Positions 45,102 to 53,516 of a DNA stretch of 64,000 nucleotides are shown here, one piece after another. Every line of letters starts with the position of its first letter. The first letter of the stretch is position 1. A program made the translations under genes and the position numbers. The DNA is from Afifella aestuarii (GTDB taxonomy: Bacteria; Pseudomonadota; Alphaproteobacteria; Rhizobiales; Afifellaceae): positions 1,598,501 through 1,662,500 of the forward strand of contig NZ_SAUF01000001.1 in NCBI RefSeq assembly GCF_004023665.1, given 5' to 3'. The notes beneath the pieces are model-generated. The model saw only the letters and a program-made list of their open reading frames with translations. It did not search any database and was not told where the DNA came from.

Positions 45102-46103
45102 TTAGCCGTTGCCGTTCCACCAGGCCTTGATGTCGTCGAGGCGGCTGCGCTCGCTCTCGACCGGATTGTCGGGATTTTCCGTCCAACCCACCATGGAATC
45201 GTCGTAGAGCGTCACGTTCTTGTGTCCGAGAACTTCCGACAGGACGAACCAGTTCATCGAGGCCCAGTGCCCGGTGTTGCAGTAGCTCACCACCTCGGCC
45301 TTCGACTGCGCCGCAGCCTCCGGCAGGAGCGATGCGGCGACCGTCTGCGGCACGAGCTTTCCCGTCGCCGGATCGAAGAAGACCGACTGGTCGAGATTGA
45401 CGGCGCCCGGAAGATGACCGAAGCGCTTCGCGGCCGGATGCTTTTCCTTGCCCTTGAACTGTTCGGCCGGACGTCCATCGAGGAGAACGGTGGAGCCGTC
45501 ATCGAGATGCGAACGGACGTCATCGCTCGAGACGAGCAGTTCCGGCCGCAGTTGCGCCTTGAAGTCGGCGGCAACGATTTCGGGCGTATCCGTCGCAAGC
45601 GTCGTGCTCGGATCGGCATTCCAGGCGCGGTAGCCGCCATTCAAAATGGCGAGGTGATCGAGGCCCGCGAGCTTGAGCGTCCAATAGATGCGCGTCGCGC
45701 CGCCGAACTCGCTGGAGCTCGACGCGGCCGGGACAATGACGATGGTCTCGTCGCCGGAAATCCCCAGGCTGCCGATATGTTTCTCAAGAGCTGAAAGCTC
45801 CGGAAGCTGACCGGGAACGCCGTCACGCGTCGCGCGCCAGCCGCCCGGATAGGGTGCGTGGACGGCGCCCGGAATGTGGCCTTCCGCATAGGGATCGGAT
45901 CCGTCCGCCTCGCCCCTCGTATCGAGAACGACGAGATCTGGCTGGTCGAGATTGGTCTTGAGCCAGTCGACGTCCACGAGAGGCCCGGGAACGTCGGCGG
46001 CGTGGGCGTGCCCGACAAAGCTGAAGCAGGCTGCGGCCGTGAGAATGATGGCGGCTGCCAGTTCCACGGGAACCAGCCGGCCGAAAAGACGATGATGGGT
46101 CAT
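45102..46103 (-). CDS. Periplasmic two-domain sulfurtransferase (rhodanese)
   Basis: A 333-residue exported protein with a Sec signal peptide (AAAIILTAAACFSFVGHAHA) and two rhodanese domains. The first (about 40-170) lacks an active Cys (IVPAASSSSEFGG region) and is structural; the second (about 195-330) carries the catalytic loop CNTGHWAS near residue 277. It would move sulfane sulfur from thiosulfate in the periplasm. Forty bases separate it from the YeeE/YedE gene, so the cluster rhodanese-yedE-peptide reads as one operon. Confidence 0.93.
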   Translation of the reverse strand: MTHHRLFGRLVPVELAAAIILTAAACFSFVGHAHAADVPGPLVDVDWLKTNLDQPDLVVLDTRGEADGSDPYAEGHIPGAVHAPYPGGWRATRDGVPGQLPELSALEKHIGSLGISGDETIVIVPAASSSSEFGGATRIYWTLKLAGLDHLAILNGGYRAWNADPSTTLATDTPEIVAADFKAQLRPELLVSSDDVRSHLDDGSTVLLDGRPAEQFKGKEKHPAAKRFGHLPGAVNLDQSVFFDPATGKLVPQTVAASLLPEAAAQSKAEVVSYCNTGHWASMNWFVLSEVLGHKNVTLYDDSMVGWTENPDNPVESERSRLDDIKAWWNGNG

Positions 46104-46598
46104 GCGACCTCCGAAATGTGACGTGGCGCCGACCCGGGGGGAAGAGTGGCGCCACCAGCGTCATCCGTGATGACGGAAACTGAGAACGGTTCTCAATGTA
46201 GGGCGGAGACAGGCTGCTCCCAAAGCATGCCGATGCGCCTTGCGGCGACAGAGCGCATCTCTGTCCTGCCGAGTGGACGATCGGGAGAATGTTATTCGCT
46301 CGCGTCTGGCGAGGCATTCCGAGCGGAGCTTCGTCGGCGCACTTCTGGCTTTTCGGAGCCCGGCTGTATGTGTGGGAAGTTTCCGGCCGCGATCTAGAGA
46401 TCTGCGGAGCTCAAGGCGGAGATATCCAAGAAATACTGTTTCACTACACTTCCGCAACGGCAATCGTGGCGGTTTTGTCACAATCGCTTACCGAAGACGC
46501 GGAGCACGTCCGGTGTCGGCGTTCCGCGATTGCTTGTCCTAAAGACGCATGGCTTAGTGCTGCCACATGTGAGCCAAACGAATCGGGGGAGGGAGCGA
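46104..46598. other. Gene-free region between the rhodanese and FadL-like genes
   Basis: These 495 bases separate divergent genes. Apart from the perfect palindrome at 46181-46195 and two GTGGCGCC boxes near 46124 and 46146, I see no credible gene, RNA or repeat. It likely holds promoters for both directions. Confidence 0.5.
46181..46195. promoter_or_regulatory. Perfect palindrome TGAGAACGGTTCTCA (operator candidate)
   Basis: A 15-bp inverted repeat with 7-base arms round a central G. It fits the loose form TGA-N9-TCA used by RirA-type iron regulators, but other repressors have similar palindromes. It lies about 80 bases upstream of the rhodanese start, so it more likely controls the sulfur operon than the FadL gene, 400 bases away. 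Confidence 0.5.
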
Positions 46599-47864
46599 AT
46601 GCACAAACTGAAGAGGCATCTCGGCCATAGCGTGGCCGCCGCCGCACTCATCGCGGTGACAGCGAGCAGCATGGCGCATGCAGGCGCATTCGCGCTGCGC
46701 GAGCAGAGTGCTTATGGTCAGGGTATGGCCTTTGCCGGCATGGCAGCGGGCGGCAGCCTGTCGTCGATGTTCTGGAACCCGGCGACACTGAGCGCCGTCA
46801 TGGGCTTCCAGAGTGAGAGCGTGATTTCCTATATCGCGCCGCGCTCGGATGTCGATATTCTCTCGCCCTTCCCGCAGAACGAAGGGGATATCGCCGAGAA
46901 CGCGCCCGTGCCCGCTTCTTATTACGGCTACCGGGTGAACGACAACATCATCCTCGGCCTCGGCATCAACGCGCCGTTCGGGCTTGCGACGAAATACGAT
47001 TACAATTCGCTCGTGCGCACCAGCGGTATTGCGGGAACGACGGAAGTCTTCACGATGGCGGCCAACCCGGTCGTCGCCTATCAGTTCAATGATTACCTCA
47101 CCATCGCCGTTGGCGCGGTCGTGGAATACGCCAATGTTCGCCTGACCGGCCAAACGCTTCCGGTATTCGGTGTCTCGGCCCTCGACGATGCGGACGACGT
47201 CGGGTTCGGCATGACCGCCGGTATTCAGTTGAAGCCGATGGACGGCACGGAAATCGGTATTGGTTATCGCTCCCGCATCGACCACGATCTCGAAGGCCCG
47301 CTCGTGACCCAGATCGGGCGGTTCGATGTCGACGCAGACGGTTTCGACATGCCGGACAAGGTGAGCGTCGGCTTGCGTCAGCGCATCATGGATGGTTTCC
47401 GGCTGACGGCCGGCCTCGAATGGGCGAATTGGAGCCGCTTCCAGACGGTGACGCTGAGCGGCGCGCCGGCACCGATCCCCCTGGGCTTCGAGTATGAAGA
47501 CAGCTGGTATTTCGCTCTCGGTGGCGAATACGACGTCAATCCGGACCTCACGGTGCGTGCCGGTGTGGCGCGTGAATTGTCGCCGAACGACAATGCCAAC
47601 CGCTCCTTCCGCCTGCCGGACAACGATCGCTGGTGGTTCTCCGCTGGTGCGAGCTATCAGGCGACCGAGCGTTTCTCCTTCGACGTCGGCTATTCCTACA
47701 TCACGGCCGATGACACCGATCTCATTCCGGCGGCTGCCGGAGGCCCGCTCTCCAACGGTCCTTTTGACGGCACCTCGGATGGCTCCGTGCACATCCTGTC
47801 TGCGGCTTTGAAGATGAAGTTCGGCGGCCCGCGCACGGAAGAGCCGATCGTCGCCAAATACTGA
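46599..47864 (+). CDS. FadL/OmpP1-family outer membrane transporter
   Basis: A 421-residue outer membrane protein. It has a signal peptide (VAAAALIAVTASSMAHA), then GAFALREQSAYGQGMAFAGMA, the N-terminal plug of the FadL family that takes up hydrophobic molecules. Beta-strand repeats follow, with the typical terminal aromatic pattern SAALKMKFG near the C-terminus. The substrate could be long-chain fatty acid or an aromatic hydrocarbon. ATG 46599 has GGGGGAGGGA ahead. A terminator follows directly. Confidence 0.9.
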   Translation: MHKLKRHLGHSVAAAALIAVTASSMAHAGAFALREQSAYGQGMAFAGMAAGGSLSSMFWNPATLSAVMGFQSESVISYIAPRSDVDILSPFPQNEGDIAENAPVPASYYGYRVNDNIILGLGINAPFGLATKYDYNSLVRTSGIAGTTEVFTMAANPVVAYQFNDYLTIAVGAVVEYANVRLTGQTLPVFGVSALDDADDVGFGMTAGIQLKPMDGTEIGIGYRSRIDHDLEGPLVTQIGRFDVDADGFDMPDKVSVGLRQRIMDGFRLTAGLEWANWSRFQTVTLSGAPAPIPLGFEYEDSWYFALGGEYDVNPDLTVRAGVARELSPNDNANRSFRLPDNDRWWFSAGASYQATERFSFDVGYSYITADDTDLIPAAAGGPLSNGPFDGTSDGSVHILSAALKMKFGGPRTEEPIVAKY

Positions 47865-47890
47865 GGCTTCGTCGAAGTCCTGGAATTCGA

Positions 47891-47918
47891 AAGGGGCCGG
47901 CTGACCGGCCCCTTTTTT
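47891..47918 (+). terminator. Rho-independent terminator of the FadL-like gene
   Basis: A 10-bp perfect stem (AAGGGGCCGG with CCGGCCCCTT), CTGA loop, and a run of six T, 27 bases after the stop codon. Confidence 0.93.
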
Positions 47919-48015
47919 GTGCCTTCTGCTTTTGTGATGGCCTTGGTTCAGAGCACGGCCGTTGCGAGCATCCTTCCTCACCAAAACTGCCTTGAGGCAG
48001 GCCGTGTGGTCGCGC

Positions 48016-48792
48016 TCAAAAAGCGACCGGAAGCAGGCCTCCGTCGACCCGGAAATTCTGTCCCGTGATGTAGCCGGCCTGCGCCGAGCAGAGGAAGGCG
48101 GCGAGCTCGCCGAATTCTTCCGGCGTTCCGAAGCGCCCGGCGGGAATTGCAGCCGCCTCGCGCTTCGCCGCCTCGTCCTCGCTGATCCCGGTCTTTTCGG
48201 CCTGCCAGGAGATCCCCGCACGTAGGCGGTCCGTGTCCATCTTGCCGGGCAGGATGTTGTTGATGGTGACGTTGTGGGGCACGAATTCGCGGCACACTCC
48301 GGCGAGGAAGGCCGTCAAACCAGCCCGGGCACCAGAGGAAAGGTCGAGGCCCGGGATCGGCATCAGCACCGACAGGGAGGTGATGTTGACGATCCGCCCG
48401 AAGCCGCGGTCGACCATGCCGTCGGCGACGGCCTGAATGAGTTCGATCGGTGTCACCATGTTCTGGGTGACGCCCTCCAACATGTCCTCGCGCGTCAGTT
48501 CGCGGAAGCCGCGGCGGGGCGGACCGCCATTATTGTTGATCAAAATATCGACCGCCTTTGCCGCGGTGAGAACGCGCTCTTGTCCCTCACGGCTGCCGAT
48601 ATCGGCGGCGACCGCGGTGACGTCGGCGCCCAGAAGTCGGAGATCGCTTGCCGTTGTCTCCAGGCTCTCCGCGTTGCGGCCATTGATGATGAGCCGGCAG
48701 CCGGCTTTGGCGAGCGCTTCCGCGCAGCCTTTCCCCAGCCCGCGGCTTGAGGCGCATACGACGGCTGTCCGTCCTTCGATGCCGAGATCCAT
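48016..48792 (-). CDS. Atypical SDR-family oxidoreductase
   Basis: A 258-residue Rossmann-fold SDR. The cofactor motif is GRTAVVCASSRGLGKGCAEA; the structural NNNGGPPRRGF replaces NNAG; the catalytic Ser is in NITSLSV. The usual YxxxK is replaced by LSSGARAGL, so the classical Tyr and Lys are not at their normal place. This is known for a subgroup of SDR proteins whose substrates are unknown. The C-terminus GYITGQNFRVDGGLLP is the normal SDR end. Confidence 0.88.
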   Translation of the reverse strand: MDLGIEGRTAVVCASSRGLGKGCAEALAKAGCRLIINGRNAESLETTASDLRLLGADVTAVAADIGSREGQERVLTAAKAVDILINNNGGPPRRGFRELTREDMLEGVTQNMVTPIELIQAVADGMVDRGFGRIVNITSLSVLMPIPGLDLSSGARAGLTAFLAGVCREFVPHNVTINNILPGKMDTDRLRAGISWQAEKTGISEDEAAKREAAAIPAGRFGTPEEFGELAAFLCSAQAGYITGQNFRVDGGLLPVAF

Positions 48793-48880
48793 GGCGTTCT
48801 CCTATGTTTGTTGACGTTTTCTAGGGGAGGCGGCTTTTCATTCCAGCGCGGGACGCCCTGCCGCAGCTTTGCGTCGGCCG

Positions 48881-48898
48881 ATGTCACACAACTGATAC
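48881..48898 (+). promoter_or_regulatory. Possible Pho box upstream of plcP
   Basis: ATGTCAC-ACAA-CTGATAC resembles the PhoB direct repeat CTGTCAT-N4-CTGTCAT, with 5 of 7 and 4 of 7 matches. It lies 30 bases upstream of the plcP start. The match is weak; it is noted because plcP genes in relatives are PhoB-controlled. Confidence 0.3.
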
Positions 48899-48927
48899 CT
48901 GAATCGGGTTTTTCATGCTTGAAAGAC

Positions 48928-49743
48928 ATGGGAAGCACGGCGATGGCTCCGCCAAATCATTTCCGGACATTGTTTCTATCTGACATTCATCTCGGCACGC
49001 GCGGGTGCCAGGCCGAGCTGTTGTTGGAGTTTCTGAAGGTGCATGACGCCGAGACGATTTATCTCGTCGGAGATATCGTCGACGGCTGGCGCCTGCGCCG
49101 GGGCTGGTACTGGCCTCAGTACCACAACGACGTGGTGCAGAAGCTTCTGCGCAAGGGCCGCAAGGGCGCCAAGCTCGTCTATATCCCGGGCAACCACGAC
49201 GAATTCTTGCGCGGCTATCTCGGCAGCCATTTCGGCGGCATCGAAGTGTGTGACAGCGTCATCCATGAGACGGCCGACGGACGCCGCTTCCTGATCATCC
49301 ACGGCGACCAGTTCGACGTCGTCGTGCGCCATGCCAGATGGCTCGCCTTCCTGGGCGACTGGGCCTATGTCACGGCTCTCGGCGTCAACACCTACGTCAA
49401 TCAGCTGCGGCGCGCTCTCGGCTTTTCTTACTGGTCGCTGTCGGCCTGGGCGAAGCTAAAGGTCAAGAACGCCGTGAATTTCATCGGTGCGTTCGAAGAA
49501 GCGCTCTCGGCGGAGGCGCAGCGCCAGGGCGCCGACGGGGTCGTGTGCGGGCATATCCACCATGCGGCCATTCGCGACGACAGCAATGGCATCAAATACG
49601 TCAATTGCGGTGACTGGGTCGAAAGCTGTACCGCGGTGGCCGAGCATCACGACGGGCGGATGGAGATTATCCGCTGGTCGGAGATCATGCGGGCCGCCCC
49701 TTTGAGTGAGCCGCATCACGCTCCGACACCGGTTGCTGCCTGA
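48928..49743 (+). CDS. plcP: PlcP-type phospholipase C (UDP-2,3-diacylglucosamine hydrolase-like metallophosphoesterase)
   Basis: A 271-residue metallophosphoesterase. The metal motifs are SDIHLGTRGC, GDIVDGW, GNHDE, IIHGDQFD and CGHIHHA. Despite resemblance to LpxH, the stretch YLVGDIVDGW, WYWPQ, and NDVVQKLLRKGRKG is close to Sinorhizobium PlcP, which breaks down phosphatidylcholine to diacylglycerol when phosphate is scarce. The next gene is an Agt-like glycosyltransferase, as in the plcP-agt pairs of marine alphaproteobacteria. The start could also be ATG 48943. Confidence 0.85.
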   Translation: MGSTAMAPPNHFRTLFLSDIHLGTRGCQAELLLEFLKVHDAETIYLVGDIVDGWRLRRGWYWPQYHNDVVQKLLRKGRKGAKLVYIPGNHDEFLRGYLGSHFGGIEVCDSVIHETADGRRFLIIHGDQFDVVVRHARWLAFLGDWAYVTALGVNTYVNQLRRALGFSYWSLSAWAKLKVKNAVNFIGAFEEALSAEAQRQGADGVVCGHIHHAAIRDDSNGIKYVNCGDWVESCTAVAEHHDGRMEIIRWSEIMRAAPLSEPHHAPTPVAA

Positions 49744-49753
49744 GCATGACCCG

Positions 49754-50776
49754 ATGAGGCTCGTCATTGTCACCGACGCCTGGTTCCCCCAGGTCAACGG
49801 GGTTGTGCGCTCGCTCAAGCGGGTTGTCGATATTCTGACCGAGGGCGGCGACGAGGTCACGGTGATCGCGCCGGAGCGCTTTTCCACGCTGCCGATGCCG
49901 ACCTATCCGGACATCCGCCTTTCCGTGACGACGAAGACGCGTGTCGGCCGCATGATCGAGGCGGCGCGCCCCGATTGCATTCACATCGCGACCGAGGGTC
50001 CGCTCGGTTTTCTGGCGCGGCGCCATTGCCTGAAGACGGGGCAGCGCTTCACCACGAGCTACCACACTAAGTTTCCCGAATATGTGCGTGCGCGGGCGCC
50101 GGTGCCGCTTGGGGCGCTCTACGGGATGATGCGCTGGTTCCACAACGCCGCCGCCGGCTGCATGGTCGCGACGCCTTCTCTGGAGGCCGAGCTCACGGAA
50201 CGCGGCTTCCGCAATCTGATGCGCTGGTCGCGCGGGGTCGATTCCCATCTCTTCCATCCGCGTGCCGGGGCCGACCTCGGATTGCCGCGCCCGGTATTCT
50301 TGAATGTCGGCCGTGTCGCCGTGGAAAAGAACCTCGCGGCGTTCACGTCGCTCGACCTGCCCGGTTCCAAGGTCGTCGTAGGCGACGGGCCGGCCCTTGC
50401 CGATCTGAAAGCGCGTCATCCGGATGTGCATTTCCTTGGAGCCATGGAAGGCGAGGAGCTTGCCCATGCCTACGCGGCTGCGGATGTTTTCGTCTTTCCG
50501 AGCCTGACGGACACGTTTGGCAACGTTCTCCTGGAGGCGCTCGCCTCCGGCCTGCCGGTTGCCGCATATCCCGTCACCGGCCCGAGCGATGTGATCGTGG
50601 AACCGGAGATCGGGGTTTTGAGCCAGGATCTGCGGGCTGCGGCGCTTCAGTGCCTCGATCTTTCGGGAGAGGCGGCGCGGGCCTATGCGACGCGCTTCAG
50701 CTGGGATGCGAGCGTGCAGGAATTTCGCGAGAATCTCGTCAAGGCACAGGGGCCGGACTGCCAGCTCGCCGCATGA
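49754..50776 (+). CDS. agt: Glycolipid glycosyltransferase (Agt-like, GT4)
   Basis: A 340-residue GT4 glycosyltransferase. The N-terminal sugar-acceptor side begins RLVIVTDAWFPQVNGVVRSL; the C-terminal nucleotide side has GRVAVEKNLAAF and the EX7E motif in FPSLTDTFGNVLLEALASG. Agt enzymes glycosylate diacylglycerol, made by PlcP, with glucose, mannose or glucuronate to give phosphate-free membrane lipids. The ATG lies 10 bases after plcP; an in-frame ATG at 49706 would overlap it. UDP-glucuronate would come from Ugd (26224). Confidence 0.83.
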   Translation: MRLVIVTDAWFPQVNGVVRSLKRVVDILTEGGDEVTVIAPERFSTLPMPTYPDIRLSVTTKTRVGRMIEAARPDCIHIATEGPLGFLARRHCLKTGQRFTTSYHTKFPEYVRARAPVPLGALYGMMRWFHNAAAGCMVATPSLEAELTERGFRNLMRWSRGVDSHLFHPRAGADLGLPRPVFLNVGRVAVEKNLAAFTSLDLPGSKVVVGDGPALADLKARHPDVHFLGAMEGEELAHAYAAADVFVFPSLTDTFGNVLLEALASGLPVAAYPVTGPSDVIVEPEIGVLSQDLRAAALQCLDLSGEAARAYATRFSWDASVQEFRENLVKAQGPDCQLAA

Positions 50777-50847
50777 CGTCGTAGAATAGCGGATACGATA
50801 CTTTTCTACCTCTTCAAAGCGGATGAAAAACGCCTTAAGGGCGATCC

Positions 50848-51837
50848 ATGACCCTGCCGGTTTCTCTCAACGATATCGAGGCTGCTGCGACCCGCCTGCA
50901 AGGGCGAGCCATGCGGACGCCTCTCATTGCTGCGCCAGCCTTGTCGGAGCAATTCGCCGCCCGCGTCTTCCTGAAGCCGGAATGCATGCAGCGGACCGGC
51001 TCGTTCAAGTTTCGCGGAGCCTACAATGCGCTGATGGCGGCGGGCGACGCCGCTGCGGGCGGCGTGGTCGCCTGTTCGTCTGGCAATCACGCCCAGGGCG
51101 TTGCGGAGGCGGCGCGTCTCGCAGGCGTGCCGGCGACGATCGTCATGCCGGAAGACGCGCCAGCGGTGAAGGTCAATCGAACGCGCGCGGCGGGCGCCCG
51201 CATCATCACCTATGATCGTGCGCGCGAAGACCGCGAGGAAGTGCTTGCGGACCTCATCCGCCGCGAGGGCGGCTTTCTGATCCATCCCTATAACGACACC
51301 AAGGTCATCGCCGGGCAGGGAACGATCGGGCTCGAGATCGCCTCTGAACTCGCCAATATGCGGCTTGTCCCGGACATCGTGATGATGCCCTGCAGCGGCG
51401 GCGGACTGGCTGCCGGCGTGTCGCTCGCGGTGACCGAGCGCGCGCCGAACTGCCGCGTCCTTGCGATGGAGCCTGAAGGCTTCGACGATTATGGGCGATC
51501 GCTCGCCGCCGACCAGATCGTCAGAAACGAGCGAACCAGCGGCTCCGTCTGTGACGCGTTGCTGGCGCCTGCACCTGGGGAGATCGGCTTCGCCATCAAT
51601 CGCGAGCGTCTGTCGGGAACACGCACGGTGAGCGACGATGCGGCGCTCAATGCCATCGCCTTTGCCTATGAGCGTTTTCGGCTGGTGCTGGAGCCGGGGG
51701 GCGCGCTCGCCCTTGCCGCCTTGCTGTCGGGTTCGGTCGATGTGCGCGGAACCGTCGTCGTTTTGGTTCTCTCCGGCGGCAATGTCGACGATTCCGTCCT
51801 GGCGCAGGCGCTCGCTCGTTATCGCTCGGCGGCTTAG
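50848..51837 (+). CDS. Threonine/serine dehydratase (fold-type II PLP enzyme)
   Basis: A 329-residue PLP enzyme. The PLP lysine is in RTGSFKFRGAYNAL; the phosphate-binding glycine loop is CSGGGLAAG; the entry loop is CSSGNHAQGVAEAARL. No ACT regulatory domain is present, so it resembles the catabolic threonine dehydratase / hydroxyectoine EutB group. The exact substrate is not fixed. Its 3' end overlaps the convergent gene at 51834 by 4 bases. Confidence 0.87.
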   Translation: MTLPVSLNDIEAAATRLQGRAMRTPLIAAPALSEQFAARVFLKPECMQRTGSFKFRGAYNALMAAGDAAAGGVVACSSGNHAQGVAEAARLAGVPATIVMPEDAPAVKVNRTRAAGARIITYDRAREDREEVLADLIRREGGFLIHPYNDTKVIAGQGTIGLEIASELANMRLVPDIVMMPCSGGGLAAGVSLAVTERAPNCRVLAMEPEGFDDYGRSLAADQIVRNERTSGSVCDALLAPAPGEIGFAINRERLSGTRTVSDDAALNAIAFAYERFRLVLEPGGALALAALLSGSVDVRGTVVVLVLSGGNVDDSVLAQALARYRSAA

Positions 51838-52262
51838 TGGTTTTCTTCCGACGCCCGGTCGCGGTCGTCCCGGCTTTCTTCCGACGCGGTGCCGAAGGGA
51901 CGGAATTGCTTCAGACGCTCCAGAATGTCAGCCGTCTGTCCTGCGGTTGCCGCGGCATCGGGTGCTGCGTCGTGCAAACCCGCGGCAAGCACCATCAGAT
52001 CCTGACGCGCCCGTCCCGGCGGCACATTGCCCGCAATTCGCGTCAATTCACGCGCGATCTGACTCGGCTTCAGCTGCGTGCGCAGTGTGCTGACATTCAT
52101 CGCAAGCCTCGTCATCGCCGTCATCAGCGAACGGGTCTCGGTGCGACGCGAACGGCGCACATATTCCTCGAGGAAAGCGCGTCCCTTCGACGTGCTGGTC
52201 AGCGCCGACAGCATCGTCTCGTACTCGATGTCCGTCAGGCCCTTTTCGATCAGGCGCGCCAT
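51834..52262 (-). CDS. Conserved-looking protein of unknown function
   Basis: A 142-residue soluble protein. The N-terminal half is LTDIEYETMLSALTSTSKGR then AFLEEYVRRSRRTETRSL, a helical block seen in many uncharacterised alphaproteobacterial proteins. The middle (LKPSQIARELTRIAGNVPPG) is also helical, and the C-terminus is charged (SEESRDDRDRASEEN). No catalytic motif is seen. ATG 52262 is taken as start. It is divergent from the MFS gene at 52307, so they may share a control region. Confidence 0.7.
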   Translation of the reverse strand: MARLIEKGLTDIEYETMLSALTSTSKGRAFLEEYVRRSRRTETRSLMTAMTRLAMNVSTLRTQLKPSQIARELTRIAGNVPPGRARQDLMVLAAGLHDAAPDAAATAGQTADILERLKQFRPFGTASEESRDDRDRASEENH

Positions 52263-52306
52263 GCCTTTTCCTCTTCCAGAACGCAATCGCGTTGACGGGT
52301 CCGAAG

Positions 52307-53488
52307 ATGGACCGGAAGAGCTTAGAAAGAGCTAATGGCGACGGCAAGCACCGTGCAAGACGCGTTTTCGGACTGAAGAGCGCGGGCTTCCTCGCCGCCG
52401 TCTTCTTTGCGCTCGGCGTTTATCTGCCCTTCTTCCCGGTGTGGCTCGAAGCGCAGGGGCTTTCCGACGGACAGATCGGTGTGGCTGTTGCTTTGCCGTT
52501 GCTGGTGCGTGCGGTCCTGAGCGGGACGCTCGCCGCGGCCGCCGATCGTCTCGGCGAATTGCGGGTCGCTGCGGCACTTTATGCCGGCATCGCGACCCTC
52601 GTTTTCTTTGCTCTCAATTTTGCCGGAGGTGCTGCGGCGCTGCTTCTGATTTCTTCTGCCGCACTGATCTTCTGGAATGCGCTCGTGCCTTTGGGGGATG
52701 CTGTGGCGCTCACGGGCGTGCGTCGGCATGGCAATGATTACGGGCGGATTCGGCTTTGGGGATCGGTCGCGTTCATCGTCGGGAATTTCGCTGCCGGCCA
52801 GATCATCTCAAGCGTCTCGGTCGATGCCGTATACGGGCTGCAGCTTGCGGCTTTCGCCTTCGGGATCATTGCCGCGCTATCGCTGCCGCTGGTCGGGCGG
52901 GCCGCAAAGCTGGCCAAGGGTGGCGGGATGATCGGTTTCCCGAGGGATCGGCGGCTCGTTCTGACCATCGCTGCCGCCAGCCTCGTGACGGGCAGCCACG
53001 GCGCTTACTACGCCTTCGGCAGCCTCTACTGGCGCTCGCTCGGTTTCTCCGACCTCGTCATCGCGGCTCTCTGGTCGCTCGGTGTGGTCATCGAAATCGC
53101 GCTGTTCTGGTTCGCGCGGCATTTCGTCGGCTGGGGCGCACGACGTTTCCTCATCGCGGGTGCCACGGGCGCGCTGCTGCGGTGGTCGCTCTTTGCCTTC
53201 GCAACCGACGTCTCATGGGCCTTCGTCTTGCAGGTCCTGCATGGCCTCACCTTCGCGGCGACGCATCTCGGGGCGATGATGGCGCTCGCCGCAGTCGCTG
53301 AAGCAGGGCATACGGCGCGGCTTCAGGCCGCCTACCAGCTGAGCGCCGGGCTGGTGATCGGCAGCGGCACCCTGGCGGCCGGGGCGCTTTACGGGATTGC
53401 ACCATCTCTGCCGTTCCTGCTCATGGCCGCGTTCGGCGCCTGCGCACTTGCGATTGCATGGCGCCTTCCGCGCGGCCTCAAAGCCTAG
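52307..53488 (+). CDS. MFS transporter (HcaT-like)
   Basis: A 393-residue, 12-helix major facilitator. It begins with a short charged N-terminus, then FLAAVFFALGVYLPFFPVWLEAQGLSDGQIGVAVALP, the MFS_1-like start of the 3-phenylpropionate/nucleoside group. Other marks are GNDYGRIRLWGSVAFIVGNF in helix 4-5 and LQAAYQLSAGLVIGSGTLAAG near the end. The substrate is unknown. The start could be TTG 52292. Confidence 0.86.
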   Translation: MDRKSLERANGDGKHRARRVFGLKSAGFLAAVFFALGVYLPFFPVWLEAQGLSDGQIGVAVALPLLVRAVLSGTLAAAADRLGELRVAAALYAGIATLVFFALNFAGGAAALLLISSAALIFWNALVPLGDAVALTGVRRHGNDYGRIRLWGSVAFIVGNFAAGQIISSVSVDAVYGLQLAAFAFGIIAALSLPLVGRAAKLAKGGGMIGFPRDRRLVLTIAAASLVTGSHGAYYAFGSLYWRSLGFSDLVIAALWSLGVVIEIALFWFARHFVGWGARRFLIAGATGALLRWSLFAFATDVSWAFVLQVLHGLTFAATHLGAMMALAAVAEAGHTARLQAAYQLSAGLVIGSGTLAAGALYGIAPSLPFLLMAAFGACALAIAWRLPRGLKA

Positions 53489-53516
53489 AGCAGTCTCTCA
53501 GAGCTTTTCTGAAGGC

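Noticed and set aside
46240-46542. A 100-codon open frame in the gap before the FadL-like gene.
   Set aside because: No ribosome site, no family motif and Arg-rich composition; overlapping frames in all phases look like chance.
48928-49743. LpxH, UDP-2,3-diacylglucosamine hydrolase of lipid A synthesis.
   Set aside because: The family resemblance is real, but the adjoining Agt-like gene and the PlcP-like core favour phospholipase C. Kept as an alternative.
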